Source: JBDSWU01 sp038230395 (GTDB taxonomy: Bacteria > Patescibacteriota > Saccharimonadia > Saccharimonadales > UBA4665). From it: DNA of 64,000 bases. The stretch is taken from NCBI GenBank assembly GCA_038230395.1, contig JBBRNI010000004.1, positions 1 to 64,000 on the forward strand. Reading direction: 5' to 3'. The notes beneath the pieces are model-generated. The model was not told the origin of the DNA. It was given only the letters and a program-made list of their open reading frames with translations, and ran no database searches. This document shows, one piece after another, positions 16,380 through 25,316 of the stretch (the stretch's first letter is position 1; the number at the start of each line of letters is the position of its first letter). The translations under genes were made by a program, and so were the position numbers.

Positions 16380-17174
16380 TTATGCCATATCTGCACGGTG
16401 TGCTGCCGCATAACTGCCGGCTGATTCAGCTGGGGGTGCCCAAGCGATTGGATTGTGAGCAGCGCTGAGGAATTGGCCATGCTCATCAAGTGTGGACTGC
16501 TGCATATGTGACAGGAGCGTCGCAACGCTAAAGTCAATCAGTTCACCACTTTTACTCGGCGCTATTTTGGCATCAGCTGGAGTTAGCTGGCTGGCATTTA
16601 CCCAGACCATGTTTTGTGCAACTTCATCGGCGCTTACCAAGCCCTTGGCAACTGAGCCATCGTCAGGAGTAAAGCCGAGCCAGGTAGTGTTGTGCTTATC
16701 TACGTAGACTACACCCTTAGCTACTAGCTGCTCTTTGCCTGTATCAACAGAGCCAGAGACATTGCCAGGTACTAAGTTAAACCAGTTGTGCTTGCCTGGT
16801 TGTATATTCGCTGGCGTGCTGTGCTCCTGAACACCAGCGCCGAGTAGTACAACATTTTCAGAAAGGGTCATCGGTGTCCGTACAGCGTTGTTCAGCAAAG
16901 TGTTTTCGACTGCTTGCAGGTCACGAAGCTTGGCATTGCGATCATCTAACTTACCCTTGCCATAGATACCGGCCGACAAAGCAACAGCCGTGACTAGTCC
17001 TAAAGCACCAAGTTTGCGGCCAATGTGACGACTTGGTTTAGCGGGCTTCGATTCGACTGAAGCTGTAACACGCCGGGGTGGAGCGGCAGCTTGAGGTGTT
17101 GGAGGCGTTGGAGCCTCATATTTCTTACCTTCACTGCGTTTCCATTCAACTGGATCACCAAATACGTCAGACAT
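16380..17174 (-). CDS. Membrane-anchored extracellular protein, 264 aa
   Basis: No family is recognised. The cytoplasmic N-terminus is rich in Pro, Ala and Lys. A transmembrane helix (about 53-70, LGALGLVTAVALSAGIYG) follows a basic cluster, and about 190 residues lie outside. AAGGAG precedes the ATG at a good distance, so this start is secure. A terminator at 16271-16298 separates it from the wall-hydrolase operon. Its shared architecture suggests a common envelope role, which is inference. Confidence 0.75.
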   Translation of the reverse strand: MSDVFGDPVEWKRSEGKKYEAPTPPTPQAAAPPRRVTASVESKPAKPSRHIGRKLGALGLVTAVALSAGIYGKGKLDDRNAKLRDLQAVENTLLNNAVRTPMTLSENVVLLGAGVQEHSTPANIQPGKHNWFNLVPGNVSGSVDTGKEQLVAKGVVYVDKHNTTWLGFTPDDGSVAKGLVSADEVAQNMVWVNASQLTPADAKIAPSKSGELIDFSVATLLSHMQQSTLDEHGQFLSAAHNPIAWAPPAESAGSYAAAHRADMA

Positions 17175-17256
17175 ACTAACTCCTTATTACGTTGATCAAT
17201 CTATGATCATTACTGCAACATGGTACGCTCTTAGGCTTGTTTTTTCAAGTGTTTTA

Positions 17257-18141
17257 TTATTTAGCTATAAATGCTTTGTCACATTCGCGGCAGAGTACAT
17301 TACTTGAATAGCAATTCTGACATATCAGCGTCAATTTATTGCATGTGAGATTCGCGCAATTTTCGTAATTGCTGGTCTTGCCGCCGCAGTAGACACACTC
17401 AGCAATATCTTTAGCTTTATCACTAAACTTTAGGCCCATACGCTCGTCAAACACATACAGCGAACCCTCCCACAGGCCGTCGTCCTTATATGTTTCGCCG
17501 TATTTGACGATGCCGCCATCCATTTGGTAAACATCAGTAAAGCCGCGATTTTTCATCATCATACTCAATACTTCACAACGAATGCCGCCTGTACAATAGG
17601 TAACAATAGGCTTGTCTTTGATAGCCTCGTATTTAGGGTCACTGAGCTCGGTAGCAAAGTCACGAGTTCGGTTAACATCGGGTATAATAGCCTCTCTGAA
17701 CTTGCCAACAGCAGCTTCGTAAGCGTTACGACCATCAAAAAATATCACATCGTTACCATGTTTTTCGACAAGCTCGTGAACTTGCTGGGGTTTGAGGTGT
17801 TTGCCACCGCCAACAATGCCTTGCTGGTCTACTTTTATTTCATCGGCAGCACCAAAAGTTACAATTTCGTTACGCACCCGCACGGCTAGCTTAGGAAAAT
17901 CTTGGCCCGTACCTGCACTCCATTTAAAAGCTAGTGTCTTAAACCCAGCTAGTTGCTTTGTTTCTGTGACATAGGCTTTGAGAGCATCAATGTCACCACC
18001 AAGTGTGCCATTTATCCCATGCTTCGACAGCAAGATACGGCCTTTCAGGCCAAGCTTTTCACACAGTGTTTTCTGCCACAACCGCACTGCCTCCGGGTCT
18101 GCAATTGGCACAAACTTATAATAGAGAATTATTTTTTGCAT
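17257..18141 (-). CDS. trhO: tRNA uridine(34) hydroxylase TrhO (rhodanese family)
   Basis: An N-terminal ferredoxin-like domain (YYKFVPIADPE...LLSKHGINGTLGG) leads into a rhodanese domain (about 115-215) with catalytic Cys183 in CTGGIRCE. The C-terminal segment has four CxxC-type pairs (CVYCGG, CANLTC, CQNC, CREC), as in the UPF0176/YceA family. TrhO makes 5-hydroxyuridine at tRNA position 34 in an oxygen-dependent reaction. The ATG at 18141 has TATACT 7 nt upstream, suggesting a leaderless mRNA. The length, 294 aa, is usual for the family. Confidence 0.93.
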   Translation of the reverse strand: MQKIILYYKFVPIADPEAVRLWQKTLCEKLGLKGRILLSKHGINGTLGGDIDALKAYVTETKQLAGFKTLAFKWSAGTGQDFPKLAVRVRNEIVTFGAADEIKVDQQGIVGGGKHLKPQQVHELVEKHGNDVIFFDGRNAYEAAVGKFREAIIPDVNRTRDFATELSDPKYEAIKDKPIVTYCTGGIRCEVLSMMMKNRGFTDVYQMDGGIVKYGETYKDDGLWEGSLYVFDERMGLKFSDKAKDIAECVYCGGKTSNYENCANLTCNKLTLICQNCYSSNVLCRECDKAFIAK

Positions 18142-18171
18142 TGTGTGTAGTATATCGAATCGGACTATTAA

Positions 18172-19866
18172 TTACATTTTATGGATTGCCAGCACAATAA
18201 TAACTGCCAGTAGTAGGGCTATGATAGTAATGAGCGATACATCCACTACCTTACGCTGTGACTTATGTTTGGACTGCTGTTTAGCGTCGTGCAATTGTTG
18301 GGCCCGGGCTTCGGCTAATGATTGGCGCGACTCTTCTAATGGAGCTACGCCAGCCTGCTCAAGTAGTTTATGCAGCGTAGGGCTTGCACCCCCTCCGCGT
18401 AGACCCTGGCGTACTTTGTCACGGAGTTTAGGGTCACGTTCAAAATCAATTTCACGCTCAACTAGTTCACGTCGGAATGCCTTAAGTACATCTCCACCGC
18501 GCAAGTATTCGCTTATCAAACGACGAAGACCACGCTCGCTGATGAGCTGCGTTTCGTAGACTTGACGCAAGGTACTGCCTTCGACAATAACTTTCTCACT
18601 GAGTGTTAGCAGCTCATTACGACTCAATGTTTCAACTTGGCGTTCTACACTACGTATATTCTTCGATGTTATTGTTTCTGTCATATTATCTTTTTCGTGA
18701 CCGTCATTCAGCCTTGAACTTACCATCTCGGCAGCTACTATGACATGGCCGATGCGTTCAGGTGGCGGGCTGACACGTCGGCCGTGGACTTCGGTTGCCA
18801 AAATCGGGCGATCCATGCCTTGTGGGCGTTCTGATGGCGCTTCACGCCGGTTTAAAATAACTGTTCCGGAGTTTGCTTTTTCTCCACGGAGTGGCACCGT
18901 CACGGCTGTTAGCGGTTGTTGTTCGCGGACACGTCGTACGGCGGCCTGACGAATGATTGATTCCTTCTCAACAATGGTTTTTTGGAGTACAGAAACTTCG
19001 CGTTCCAGCTTGTGTTGAACTGGCAACAGCTTACGTTCAGTTTTGATACGACCACGGCGGCGGCCTATCAAATAACCAACGATGCCGCCGATTAATAAGT
19101 CACTGCCAGCGCGTGACTGGTTATAGCGGTTATAATATGACGCATAATTAGCTTGATTTTGATTGAGCGCCGGTTCAGTTTCTGGGGCTAAGCTTGGAGT
19201 AGGCGGCGGAAGATTGGGATTAGGTGGTGGCTGGGGAGCACTTGAACCCGGTCCTCGTCGGTTTGGTGGTGGTGGCGTGTTGCCGCCACCACTTGATCGA
19301 GCGACAGCAATCGGCGGCGCTGGATGTACTATCGTCTCGTCGGTTGCTGCTTTATTGTCATCTTGTTCAATATTGCTATCATCTATTTCAGAGAGCACCG
19401 CAGCGGCGGCGGCTTCTGGCTGTAGGTTGTCAGTAATAATCTTGTCATAAAATTCTTGTGCGGCAAGCGAGGCGGCTTCTGATTCGCTGTCTTGCGGATA
19501 TGACTCGCTGGCTAGTTCATTTTGTCGCTCTTGTGCAATTTGCTGTGCGGCATACAATCTATCATCAACGGACAGTTCAGGCTGTTCAGATTGTATTTTT
19601 ACTTCAGAATTACCCTCTGCTGCTTCTAGATCAACGGCAGGGGCATCAATATCGTCATTAGACTTTTCTGCGCTTTCAAATAATTTAAATGCTGATTCTT
19701 TGCTGGCTGAAGGCTTATCATCTTTAGCAATTTTAGGTTCAGGATGCTCAAAAGTTAAGCTGCCAATGGCTTTGCTTTTCTTGCTATCTTTTTTATCCTT
19801 ACTTGATTCAGACGTCTTTGCGTCAGACTCTATGTTGGTGCTGGGAGTAATGGGTGAATGTTCCAT
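18172..19866 (-). CDS. Tail-anchored protein with disordered N-terminus, 564 aa
   Basis: No family is recognised. The first 250 residues are acidic and low in complexity, then Pro-rich (PPPPNRRGPG). A short glycine-zipper-like segment (GGIVGYLIGRRRGR) is followed by a coiled coil. A conserved-looking helical region of about 100 residues (ETITSKNIRSVERQVETL...) comes before a C-terminal transmembrane helix with only four residues after it. The bulk therefore faces the cytoplasm. The frame opens at a TTG (19908), but the ATG at 19866 is more credible because a TATAAA box lies 13 nt before it. Confidence 0.75.
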   Translation of the reverse strand: MEHSPITPSTNIESDAKTSESSKDKKDSKKSKAIGSLTFEHPEPKIAKDDKPSASKESAFKLFESAEKSNDDIDAPAVDLEAAEGNSEVKIQSEQPELSVDDRLYAAQQIAQERQNELASESYPQDSESEAASLAAQEFYDKIITDNLQPEAAAAAVLSEIDDSNIEQDDNKAATDETIVHPAPPIAVARSSGGGNTPPPPNRRGPGSSAPQPPPNPNLPPPTPSLAPETEPALNQNQANYASYYNRYNQSRAGSDLLIGGIVGYLIGRRRGRIKTERKLLPVQHKLEREVSVLQKTIVEKESIIRQAAVRRVREQQPLTAVTVPLRGEKANSGTVILNRREAPSERPQGMDRPILATEVHGRRVSPPPERIGHVIVAAEMVSSRLNDGHEKDNMTETITSKNIRSVERQVETLSRNELLTLSEKVIVEGSTLRQVYETQLISERGLRRLISEYLRGGDVLKAFRRELVEREIDFERDPKLRDKVRQGLRGGGASPTLHKLLEQAGVAPLEESRQSLAEARAQQLHDAKQQSKHKSQRKVVDVSLITIIALLLAVIIVLAIHKM

Positions 19867-20010
19867 GACTTGACAAGAATTTATAATGTTGCAGTTTTTT
19901 GGTTGCAATCACGAACACCATAGTGTACGATAACAAGCATCAATTAGCAACTTCGCTGTGTGCTTGTACAACCACTCGCACTTAGTGAATTAACCTGGAG
20001 ACGGCACAAA

Positions 20011-20058
20011 ATGTACACAACACTCACCACAGCTTTAGTCGTCTTCCCGGCGTGCTAA
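20011..20058 (+). CDS. Possible 15-aa leader peptide (MYTTLTTALVVFPAC)
   Basis: A GGAGA motif lies 10 nt before an ATG that opens a 15-codon frame, ending 73 nt before the first ABC exporter gene. The peptide has no homologue I know. Upstream leader peptides of this size control some drug-efflux and resistance genes by ribosome stalling. The intervening sequence can place the exporter's GGAGG in the loop of a short GCGC stem (about 20113-20126). The support is positional only. Confidence 0.4.
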   Translation: MYTTLTTALVVFPAC

Positions 20059-20131
20059 CTCTAGTTTCAACAAAAGTATTTTCACAATCTAACCTATTTA
20101 ACCAAAACCGCGGCGCTGGAGGCGCTGTGCT

Positions 20132-21910
20132 ATGAAACGTTACGCGACCAAACAAATTCTCATTTTTTACTGGCGCCATGTGCTGCGCTACCCCAAACTA
20201 CTTGCCGGGCTTTGTATTACTTTGCCAATAACTATTCTGATCAATAACTTTTTGCCACCAATCATTCTGGCAAATGTTTTGAGTCGGCTTGGTCGGCATG
20301 ATTACCAGGCTCATCACATTTGGGCTAGTTTTGGCCCACAACTCATTCTGTTTGCCTTGCTAGAACTCAGTGGCGGCATAATTGTCTGGCGTATCGTAGA
20401 TTATTTCGTATATCATTTAGAGGCTCGTGTTGAACGAGACTTAGCTCAAGAAGTCTTTGCCGCTATGATGGATCAGACAGCTGACTTTCATGCCAATAAT
20501 TTTTCGGGTTCGTTAGTATCGCAAAATACTAAATTATTGGGCGCCTACATTCGTATGGCTGATGCCACCATTTTCCAAATATCACAATTAACATTTGGTA
20601 TTATTTTCACGGCTGTAATTCTAATAGATAGAGCACCGCTGTTTGTAGTTGTGTTACTCTCAATTTCGTTATTCTTCATGTTCACTACGTTCTTCGTGTC
20701 ACGTCGAGTGCAACGCTTGAGTGCCAAACATGCCGGTCTAGAAAGCAAGCAAACTGGCTTTGTAGCTGACGCCATAACTAATGTCATGGTTATCAAAAGC
20801 TTTGCTCGTGGTCGTTTTGAGACTGCTAACTTCGCTAAAGCAACAGACGAAACTCATGATAACTTAATGACTATCATGCGGGCGAGCCGGCGTCAGCTCA
20901 ACTACTTCAATTTTGTGACTGGCTCGATGTCGATTCTGTCGCTACTGTTCGCGATAATTAGTGTTGTCGACTATAACGCTAACATTGCCACAGTCTTTTT
21001 AATCTTTAATTACACTGCCTACGTTATTGGGCAGCTATTCCAGTTCAGTAATAACACGCTCAAAGCTTTTAACCGCGCTCTAGGTGATGCCAGTGATATG
21101 GTCCAAATCCTCAGTAAGCAACCGACTGTTTTAGACCCTAAGGATCCTGAGAAACTGCGAGTCAAGCAAGGTTCTATTGAGTTCAAAGACGTTACATTTT
21201 TACATGATGGAGCTAATCGTGATCTGTTTAAAGATTTAAATCTACATATTAAGCATGGTGAAAAAATTGGTTTGGTTGGTCATTCTGGTTCTGGCAAAAC
21301 AACCTTTACGCGCCTACTACTACGTTTCTCGGACATTAAAAGTGGTGAAATATTGATAGATGGGCAGAATATTGCCAATATTACGCAGGATGATTTGCAC
21401 AGTAGTGTCGCCTATGTGCCACAAGAACCATTGCTATTTCATCGCAGTATTACTGATAATATTTCCTACGGCAAAGATGGGAGTACCGAACACGAGATAC
21501 GCTTAGCAGCTAAACGAGCCAACGCCAGCGAGTTCATAGATCAACTACCTACGGGCTATGACACGCTAGTTGGTGAACGTGGCGTGAAGCTGTCTGGTGG
21601 TCAGCGCCAGCGTATCGCTATTGCCCGCGCGATGCTCAAAAATGCTCCAATTCTAGTCCTAGACGAAGCAACTTCAGCTCTAGATAGTGAAAGCGAAGTG
21701 CTGATTCAAGATGCCTTATGGAAGCTCATGGAAGGTCGCACCGCCATTGTCATAGCCCACCGCCTGAGTACTATTCAAAAAATGGATCGCATCATAGTCC
21801 TCGATAAAGGTACAATCGTCGAAGAAGGATCACATACTCAACTGCTTAAAAACAAATCAACCTACGCTAAACTTTGGGCTCACCAGTCCGGCGGCTTCAT
21901 AGAGGAGTAA
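20132..21910 (+). CDS. ABC exporter half-transporter 1 (fused TMD-NBD)
   Basis: Six transmembrane helices (about 20-310) are fused to an ATPase domain with Walker A GHSGSGKTT, signature LSGGQRQR, Walker B ILVLDEATSALD including the catalytic Glu, and the H-loop IAHRLST. This is a type IV (MsbA/LmrA-like) exporter half; the substrate could be a drug, lipid or peptide. GGAGG lies upstream of the ATG. The next gene, 10 nt downstream, encodes a paralog, so the two probably form a heterodimer. Both ATPase sites look competent, unlike many heterodimeric exporters with one degenerate site. Confidence 0.93.
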   Translation: MKRYATKQILIFYWRHVLRYPKLLAGLCITLPITILINNFLPPIILANVLSRLGRHDYQAHHIWASFGPQLILFALLELSGGIIVWRIVDYFVYHLEARVERDLAQEVFAAMMDQTADFHANNFSGSLVSQNTKLLGAYIRMADATIFQISQLTFGIIFTAVILIDRAPLFVVVLLSISLFFMFTTFFVSRRVQRLSAKHAGLESKQTGFVADAITNVMVIKSFARGRFETANFAKATDETHDNLMTIMRASRRQLNYFNFVTGSMSILSLLFAIISVVDYNANIATVFLIFNYTAYVIGQLFQFSNNTLKAFNRALGDASDMVQILSKQPTVLDPKDPEKLRVKQGSIEFKDVTFLHDGANRDLFKDLNLHIKHGEKIGLVGHSGSGKTTFTRLLLRFSDIKSGEILIDGQNIANITQDDLHSSVAYVPQEPLLFHRSITDNISYGKDGSTEHEIRLAAKRANASEFIDQLPTGYDTLVGERGVKLSGGQRQRIAIARAMLKNAPILVLDEATSALDSESEVLIQDALWKLMEGRTAIVIAHRLSTIQKMDRIIVLDKGTIVEEGSHTQLLKNKSTYAKLWAHQSGGFIEE

Positions 21911-21920
21911 ACTAAACATA

Positions 21921-23690
21921 ATGACTTCCGCTACTGACAAAAAAGCCAACTTGCTAGTTCTTAAACTTTTCTGGAGCTACTGGATGCGTTTTCCGAGAAC
22001 TTTCATAGGTTGTCTTCTAATGGGGCCGGGCTTTGCCCTGCAACAGATAATTGCGCCACTGTTTGTAACTATTGGTATAAACCGGCTGATACAACATCAG
22101 ACTGTTCCAACAAGCACCTTGTTTCTAGCCAGTGCATCGCTAATTGTAGCCGGCATAATGGGGTACATCATCAACCGTAAGTTTGAGATTGCTCTAGAGT
22201 ACAAGATGGAAACGGCAATGTACCAAGATATGTTCCGATATCTAGTTAATCAAGACTACAACTTCTATGCCGATAATTTTAGTGGTTCGCTAGTTACCCG
22301 AGCCAATCGTCTAGTCAAAGCCTACGCCCTGTTTCACTTAACGTTCTTCCTCGATATTCAAGGTCAGTTCTGGGTTGTGCTGATTTCACTTGCAATCATG
22401 GCTCATTACAGTCTTGGCTTGGCACTAATAGTCGCTACCATCTGGCTAGTATGTCTGGCAATAATTGTCATGCTGGTTATTCGGCGTATACCCCTACGCC
22501 TGGCTGGCGTCGCTAAGGACACGCAACAAACCGGTGAGTTAGCTGATATGGTCAGTAACGCGATTGCCGTTAAGACTTTTGCCGCCGAATCACATGAGAT
22601 AGAGCGTTACGCTAAGGTCAACGCTAAGCGTGCCAAAATTATGCTCAAAAGCTGGCAAGTTGCAGTGCGTAACGGTTGGCTCACAGAGAGCATGTGTGCC
22701 GCCTTACAAATAACCGTCTTCATTGGTGGAGTTTACTTAGTGCAAAAGCATGGCTTATCAGTCGCGACTTTCCTACTTTTTCAGCTATATATAATCCGCA
22801 TTGTTGATAGCTTGCGTAAATCAAGTTTGATTGTTCGGCAGATTGAGGGCGTATTAAGCGATGGCCAAGAAATGGCTGAATTATTACAAACAGCTCCTCT
22901 AATCCAAGACGTAGCTGGCGCGAAAAAGCTCAATGTCACTAAGGCAGTCATAGAACTTCGTTCTATAGTCTTTAATTATGGTAGCCCTGCCAATAATCAG
23001 CAGCTGTTTAATGGCTTGAGCATGAAGCTGTTGAGTGGTGAAAAGACTGGGTTAGTTGGACCAAGTGGTGGCGGTAAAACAACCATTACAAAACTGCTTC
23101 TTCGCTTTGTTGATATTGATGGCGGCCAGATACTGATAGACGGACAAGATATTCGTGATGTTACCCAAGCTAGTTTGCGCCAGTCAATTGCCTACGTTCC
23201 GCAAGAGCCCTTATTATTCCACCGCTCTATCTTTGAAAACATAGCATACGGTAAACCAGGTGCTTCTGCAGCCGAAGTCCGTGATGCCGCTCACAAGGCC
23301 AACGCAGTAGCCTTTATAGATGCCTTACCTCATGGCTTCGATACGATCGTTGGAGAACGTGGTGTCAAACTTTCAGGTGGTCAGCGACAACGAGTCGCTA
23401 TAGCGCGAGCCATCCTTAAGGATGCTCCGATATTAGTCCTTGATGAAGCGACTTCGGCTCTCGATAGTGAAAGCGAAGTTGCTATACAATCAGCTCTGCA
23501 AGAACTTATGAAAGGTCGAACGACATTAGTCATAGCTCACCGACTTAGTACTATACAGCGCCTAGATAGAATAATCGTCTTGGATGAGGGCATGATTGTT
23601 GAAAACGGTGCCCACCAAACGTTGCTAAAAAATAAAGGTTTGTACGCCCGGTTATGGGCTCACCAGTCCGGCGGCTTCATAGAAGACTAG
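21921..23690 (+). CDS. ABC exporter half-transporter 2 (fused TMD-NBD)
   Basis: Same layout as the preceding gene: six helices, then an ATPase domain with GPSGGGKTT, LSGGQRQR, ILVLDEATSALD and IAHRLST. The proteins end almost identically (LWAHQSGGFIE), and the last 29 nt before the variable end are the same in both genes (21875-21903, 23655-23683). The genes come from a duplication and are read together. The end converges with the bL25 gene 15 bp away. Confidence 0.93.
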   Translation: MTSATDKKANLLVLKLFWSYWMRFPRTFIGCLLMGPGFALQQIIAPLFVTIGINRLIQHQTVPTSTLFLASASLIVAGIMGYIINRKFEIALEYKMETAMYQDMFRYLVNQDYNFYADNFSGSLVTRANRLVKAYALFHLTFFLDIQGQFWVVLISLAIMAHYSLGLALIVATIWLVCLAIIVMLVIRRIPLRLAGVAKDTQQTGELADMVSNAIAVKTFAAESHEIERYAKVNAKRAKIMLKSWQVAVRNGWLTESMCAALQITVFIGGVYLVQKHGLSVATFLLFQLYIIRIVDSLRKSSLIVRQIEGVLSDGQEMAELLQTAPLIQDVAGAKKLNVTKAVIELRSIVFNYGSPANNQQLFNGLSMKLLSGEKTGLVGPSGGGKTTITKLLLRFVDIDGGQILIDGQDIRDVTQASLRQSIAYVPQEPLLFHRSIFENIAYGKPGASAAEVRDAAHKANAVAFIDALPHGFDTIVGERGVKLSGGQRQRVAIARAILKDAPILVLDEATSALDSESEVAIQSALQELMKGRTTLVIAHRLSTIQRLDRIIVLDEGMIVENGAHQTLLKNKGLYARLWAHQSGGFIED

Positions 23691-23705
23691 GGCTTGATTA
23701 AGTAC

Positions 23706-24434
23706 CTATTCGCTTTTTTGCTCAGCTTGTTTTTTGCTACCAGATTTGCCTTCATCGCTTTGGCTATCATCCTCGCTAGCATCAGTTCCATCTTCTGAAT
23801 CCACAATTACAGCATCGGCTGGGTCTGCGTCACCACCTGCAGCGTCATTAGCTGCGGCTAAGGCACTCGGTTCGTAGACAGTAGCAATGGCATGATCGGC
23901 ATCGACTTTTACAATCACACCTTCGGGGATTACCAGGTCAGCGACAGTGGCATGATCACCAACTTCAATCAATTTTTCGGCGTTGTAATACAATACGTCT
24001 GGAAGTTTACTGGCGATGGCTTCGACATTTACTGCATCGAGTTGGCTCAGAACCATTAAGCCAGCACGTTCGGCGGGAGAGGATTCATTACCTTCATCAT
24101 ACTGTGGATGAATTGGGATTTCGGCTTCTACTTTTTCGGTAGCGCTGACAGCGTTAAATACTATGTGCGTCAGTAGGTGCTTCTTTGGATCAAAACTAGC
24201 ATCTTTAATTAGCGCCGTATACTTTTTGGCACCGAGGGTTAGTGAGACTGGGTGGTGCTTGCCCGCGGTCTGCCAAACTTTAAAAAGTGGCACAAAACCA
24301 GCCTGGACGTTAATAGACGGTTTGCCGTGATCATGAATGACCGCAGGCAGAATGCCTTCTTTGCGGAGATGTTTCACCTCTTTGCCAGTAACTTCACGGA
24401 CGTCGAGGGTTAATGCGATGGTATCTTTGGACAT
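23706..24434 (-). CDS. rplY: Ribosomal protein bL25 (Ctc form)
   Basis: The 242-aa protein has the bL25 5S-rRNA-binding domain (about 5-95; EVTGKEVKHLRKEGILPAVIHD) and the C-terminal beta domain of the longer Ctc/TL5 form (about 100-185). An acidic, Asp/Ser-rich tail of about 50 residues follows. It binds 5S rRNA in the large subunit. A strong Shine-Dalgarno (AAGGAGAT) precedes the ATG, as expected for a highly translated gene. bL25 is not universal in this group, so its presence is worth noting. Confidence 0.95.
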   Translation of the reverse strand: MSKDTIALTLDVREVTGKEVKHLRKEGILPAVIHDHGKPSINVQAGFVPLFKVWQTAGKHHPVSLTLGAKKYTALIKDASFDPKKHLLTHIVFNAVSATEKVEAEIPIHPQYDEGNESSPAERAGLMVLSQLDAVNVEAIASKLPDVLYYNAEKLIEVGDHATVADLVIPEGVIVKVDADHAIATVYEPSALAAANDAAGGDADPADAVIVDSEDGTDASEDDSQSDEGKSGSKKQAEQKSE

Positions 24435-24560
24435 AAACAGGGATCTCCTTAATGAGCCTTATCAGCTATGCAAGCTTTTGGTCTAGGAGAATCATTATAA
24501 CAGATTACAGCGAGCCCGTCGACTGGACGAATCACGTTCTGACATATAAGCTTAGCGCAG

Positions 24561-25190
24561 ATGTTTAACGTGTCACATATTATTCAGTCAGGCGGCCTAT
24601 TTTTGCTAGGCGGTTTCCTATTCGCCGAAGTTGGCTTATTCCTTGGATTTTTCTTGCCAGGCGACACTTTAGTTATTGCCGCTGGCGTCTACGCCAAGCA
24701 AGGCAAACTATCGATTGCTTCAGTGTTACTAGTCTCAGCAGTTGCTGCTATCGCCGGTGATAGCCTCGGGTATTATATAGGCCGCCGGCTTGGCCCAAGT
24801 GTATTCAACAAAAAGGATAGTATTCTCTTCCGCCCTGACCATATTAGCCAAGCTAACCGGTTTTTTGAAAAATACGGTGCTAAAACACTGTTAGTATCGC
24901 ATTTTATCGCTATTGTCAGAAGTTTTGTGCCACTACTTGCTGGGGTTGGCGATATGCCATACAAAAAGTTTTTAGCCTACAACATAACTGGTGACATAAT
25001 TTGGGCACTGACTGTTGGCTTGCTTGGCTATTATGTAGGTAGTCGTATCCCAAATATCGATAAATACATTATTACTGGTCTGGCTTTTGTGATTGTCATT
25101 ACGCTGCTTCCAACTCTGTATCACCTAATTAAGATTCAACTACGTAAACGCCGCGAAACTGCCTCTACTGTTAAAAAATCAGACAAGTAA
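24561..25190 (+). CDS. DedA family membrane protein
   Basis: The 209-aa protein has four to six membrane segments and the DedA/SNARE-associated signatures: FAEVGLFLGFFLPGDTLVIAAG near the N-terminus and the F-x-R-F/S-x-P motif (IVRSFVPLLAGVGDMPY). DedA proteins are linked to undecaprenyl phosphate or phospholipid recycling across the membrane, which fits the wall-related content of the window. A TATAAG box lies about 10 nt before the ATG. A short hairpin at 25254-25275 lies after the gene but has no T run. Confidence 0.92.
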   Translation: MFNVSHIIQSGGLFLLGGFLFAEVGLFLGFFLPGDTLVIAAGVYAKQGKLSIASVLLVSAVAAIAGDSLGYYIGRRLGPSVFNKKDSILFRPDHISQANRFFEKYGAKTLLVSHFIAIVRSFVPLLAGVGDMPYKKFLAYNITGDIIWALTVGLLGYYVGSRIPNIDKYIITGLAFVIVITLLPTLYHLIKIQLRKRRETASTVKKSDK

Positions 25191-25316
25191 GCGTGTAAAT
25201 ATCAATATACACCTGCGTTTAGGCGGTATACCAACATATAAAGAACTACGCTGCAGATTGATCCACGGCAATCTGATAAAAATAAGTTATTATTATGTGG
25301 CAAATTTAAGAAATTA

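Noticed and set aside
19867..19908. TTG start extending the 564-aa tail-anchored protein
   Set aside because: A TATAAA box lies between this TTG and the ATG at 19866, so the upstream codons are probably outside the transcript.
25254..25275. Hairpin after dedA (CAGATTG/CAATCTG) as a terminator
   Set aside because: It has a 7-bp stem but no T run on either strand. It may be chance.
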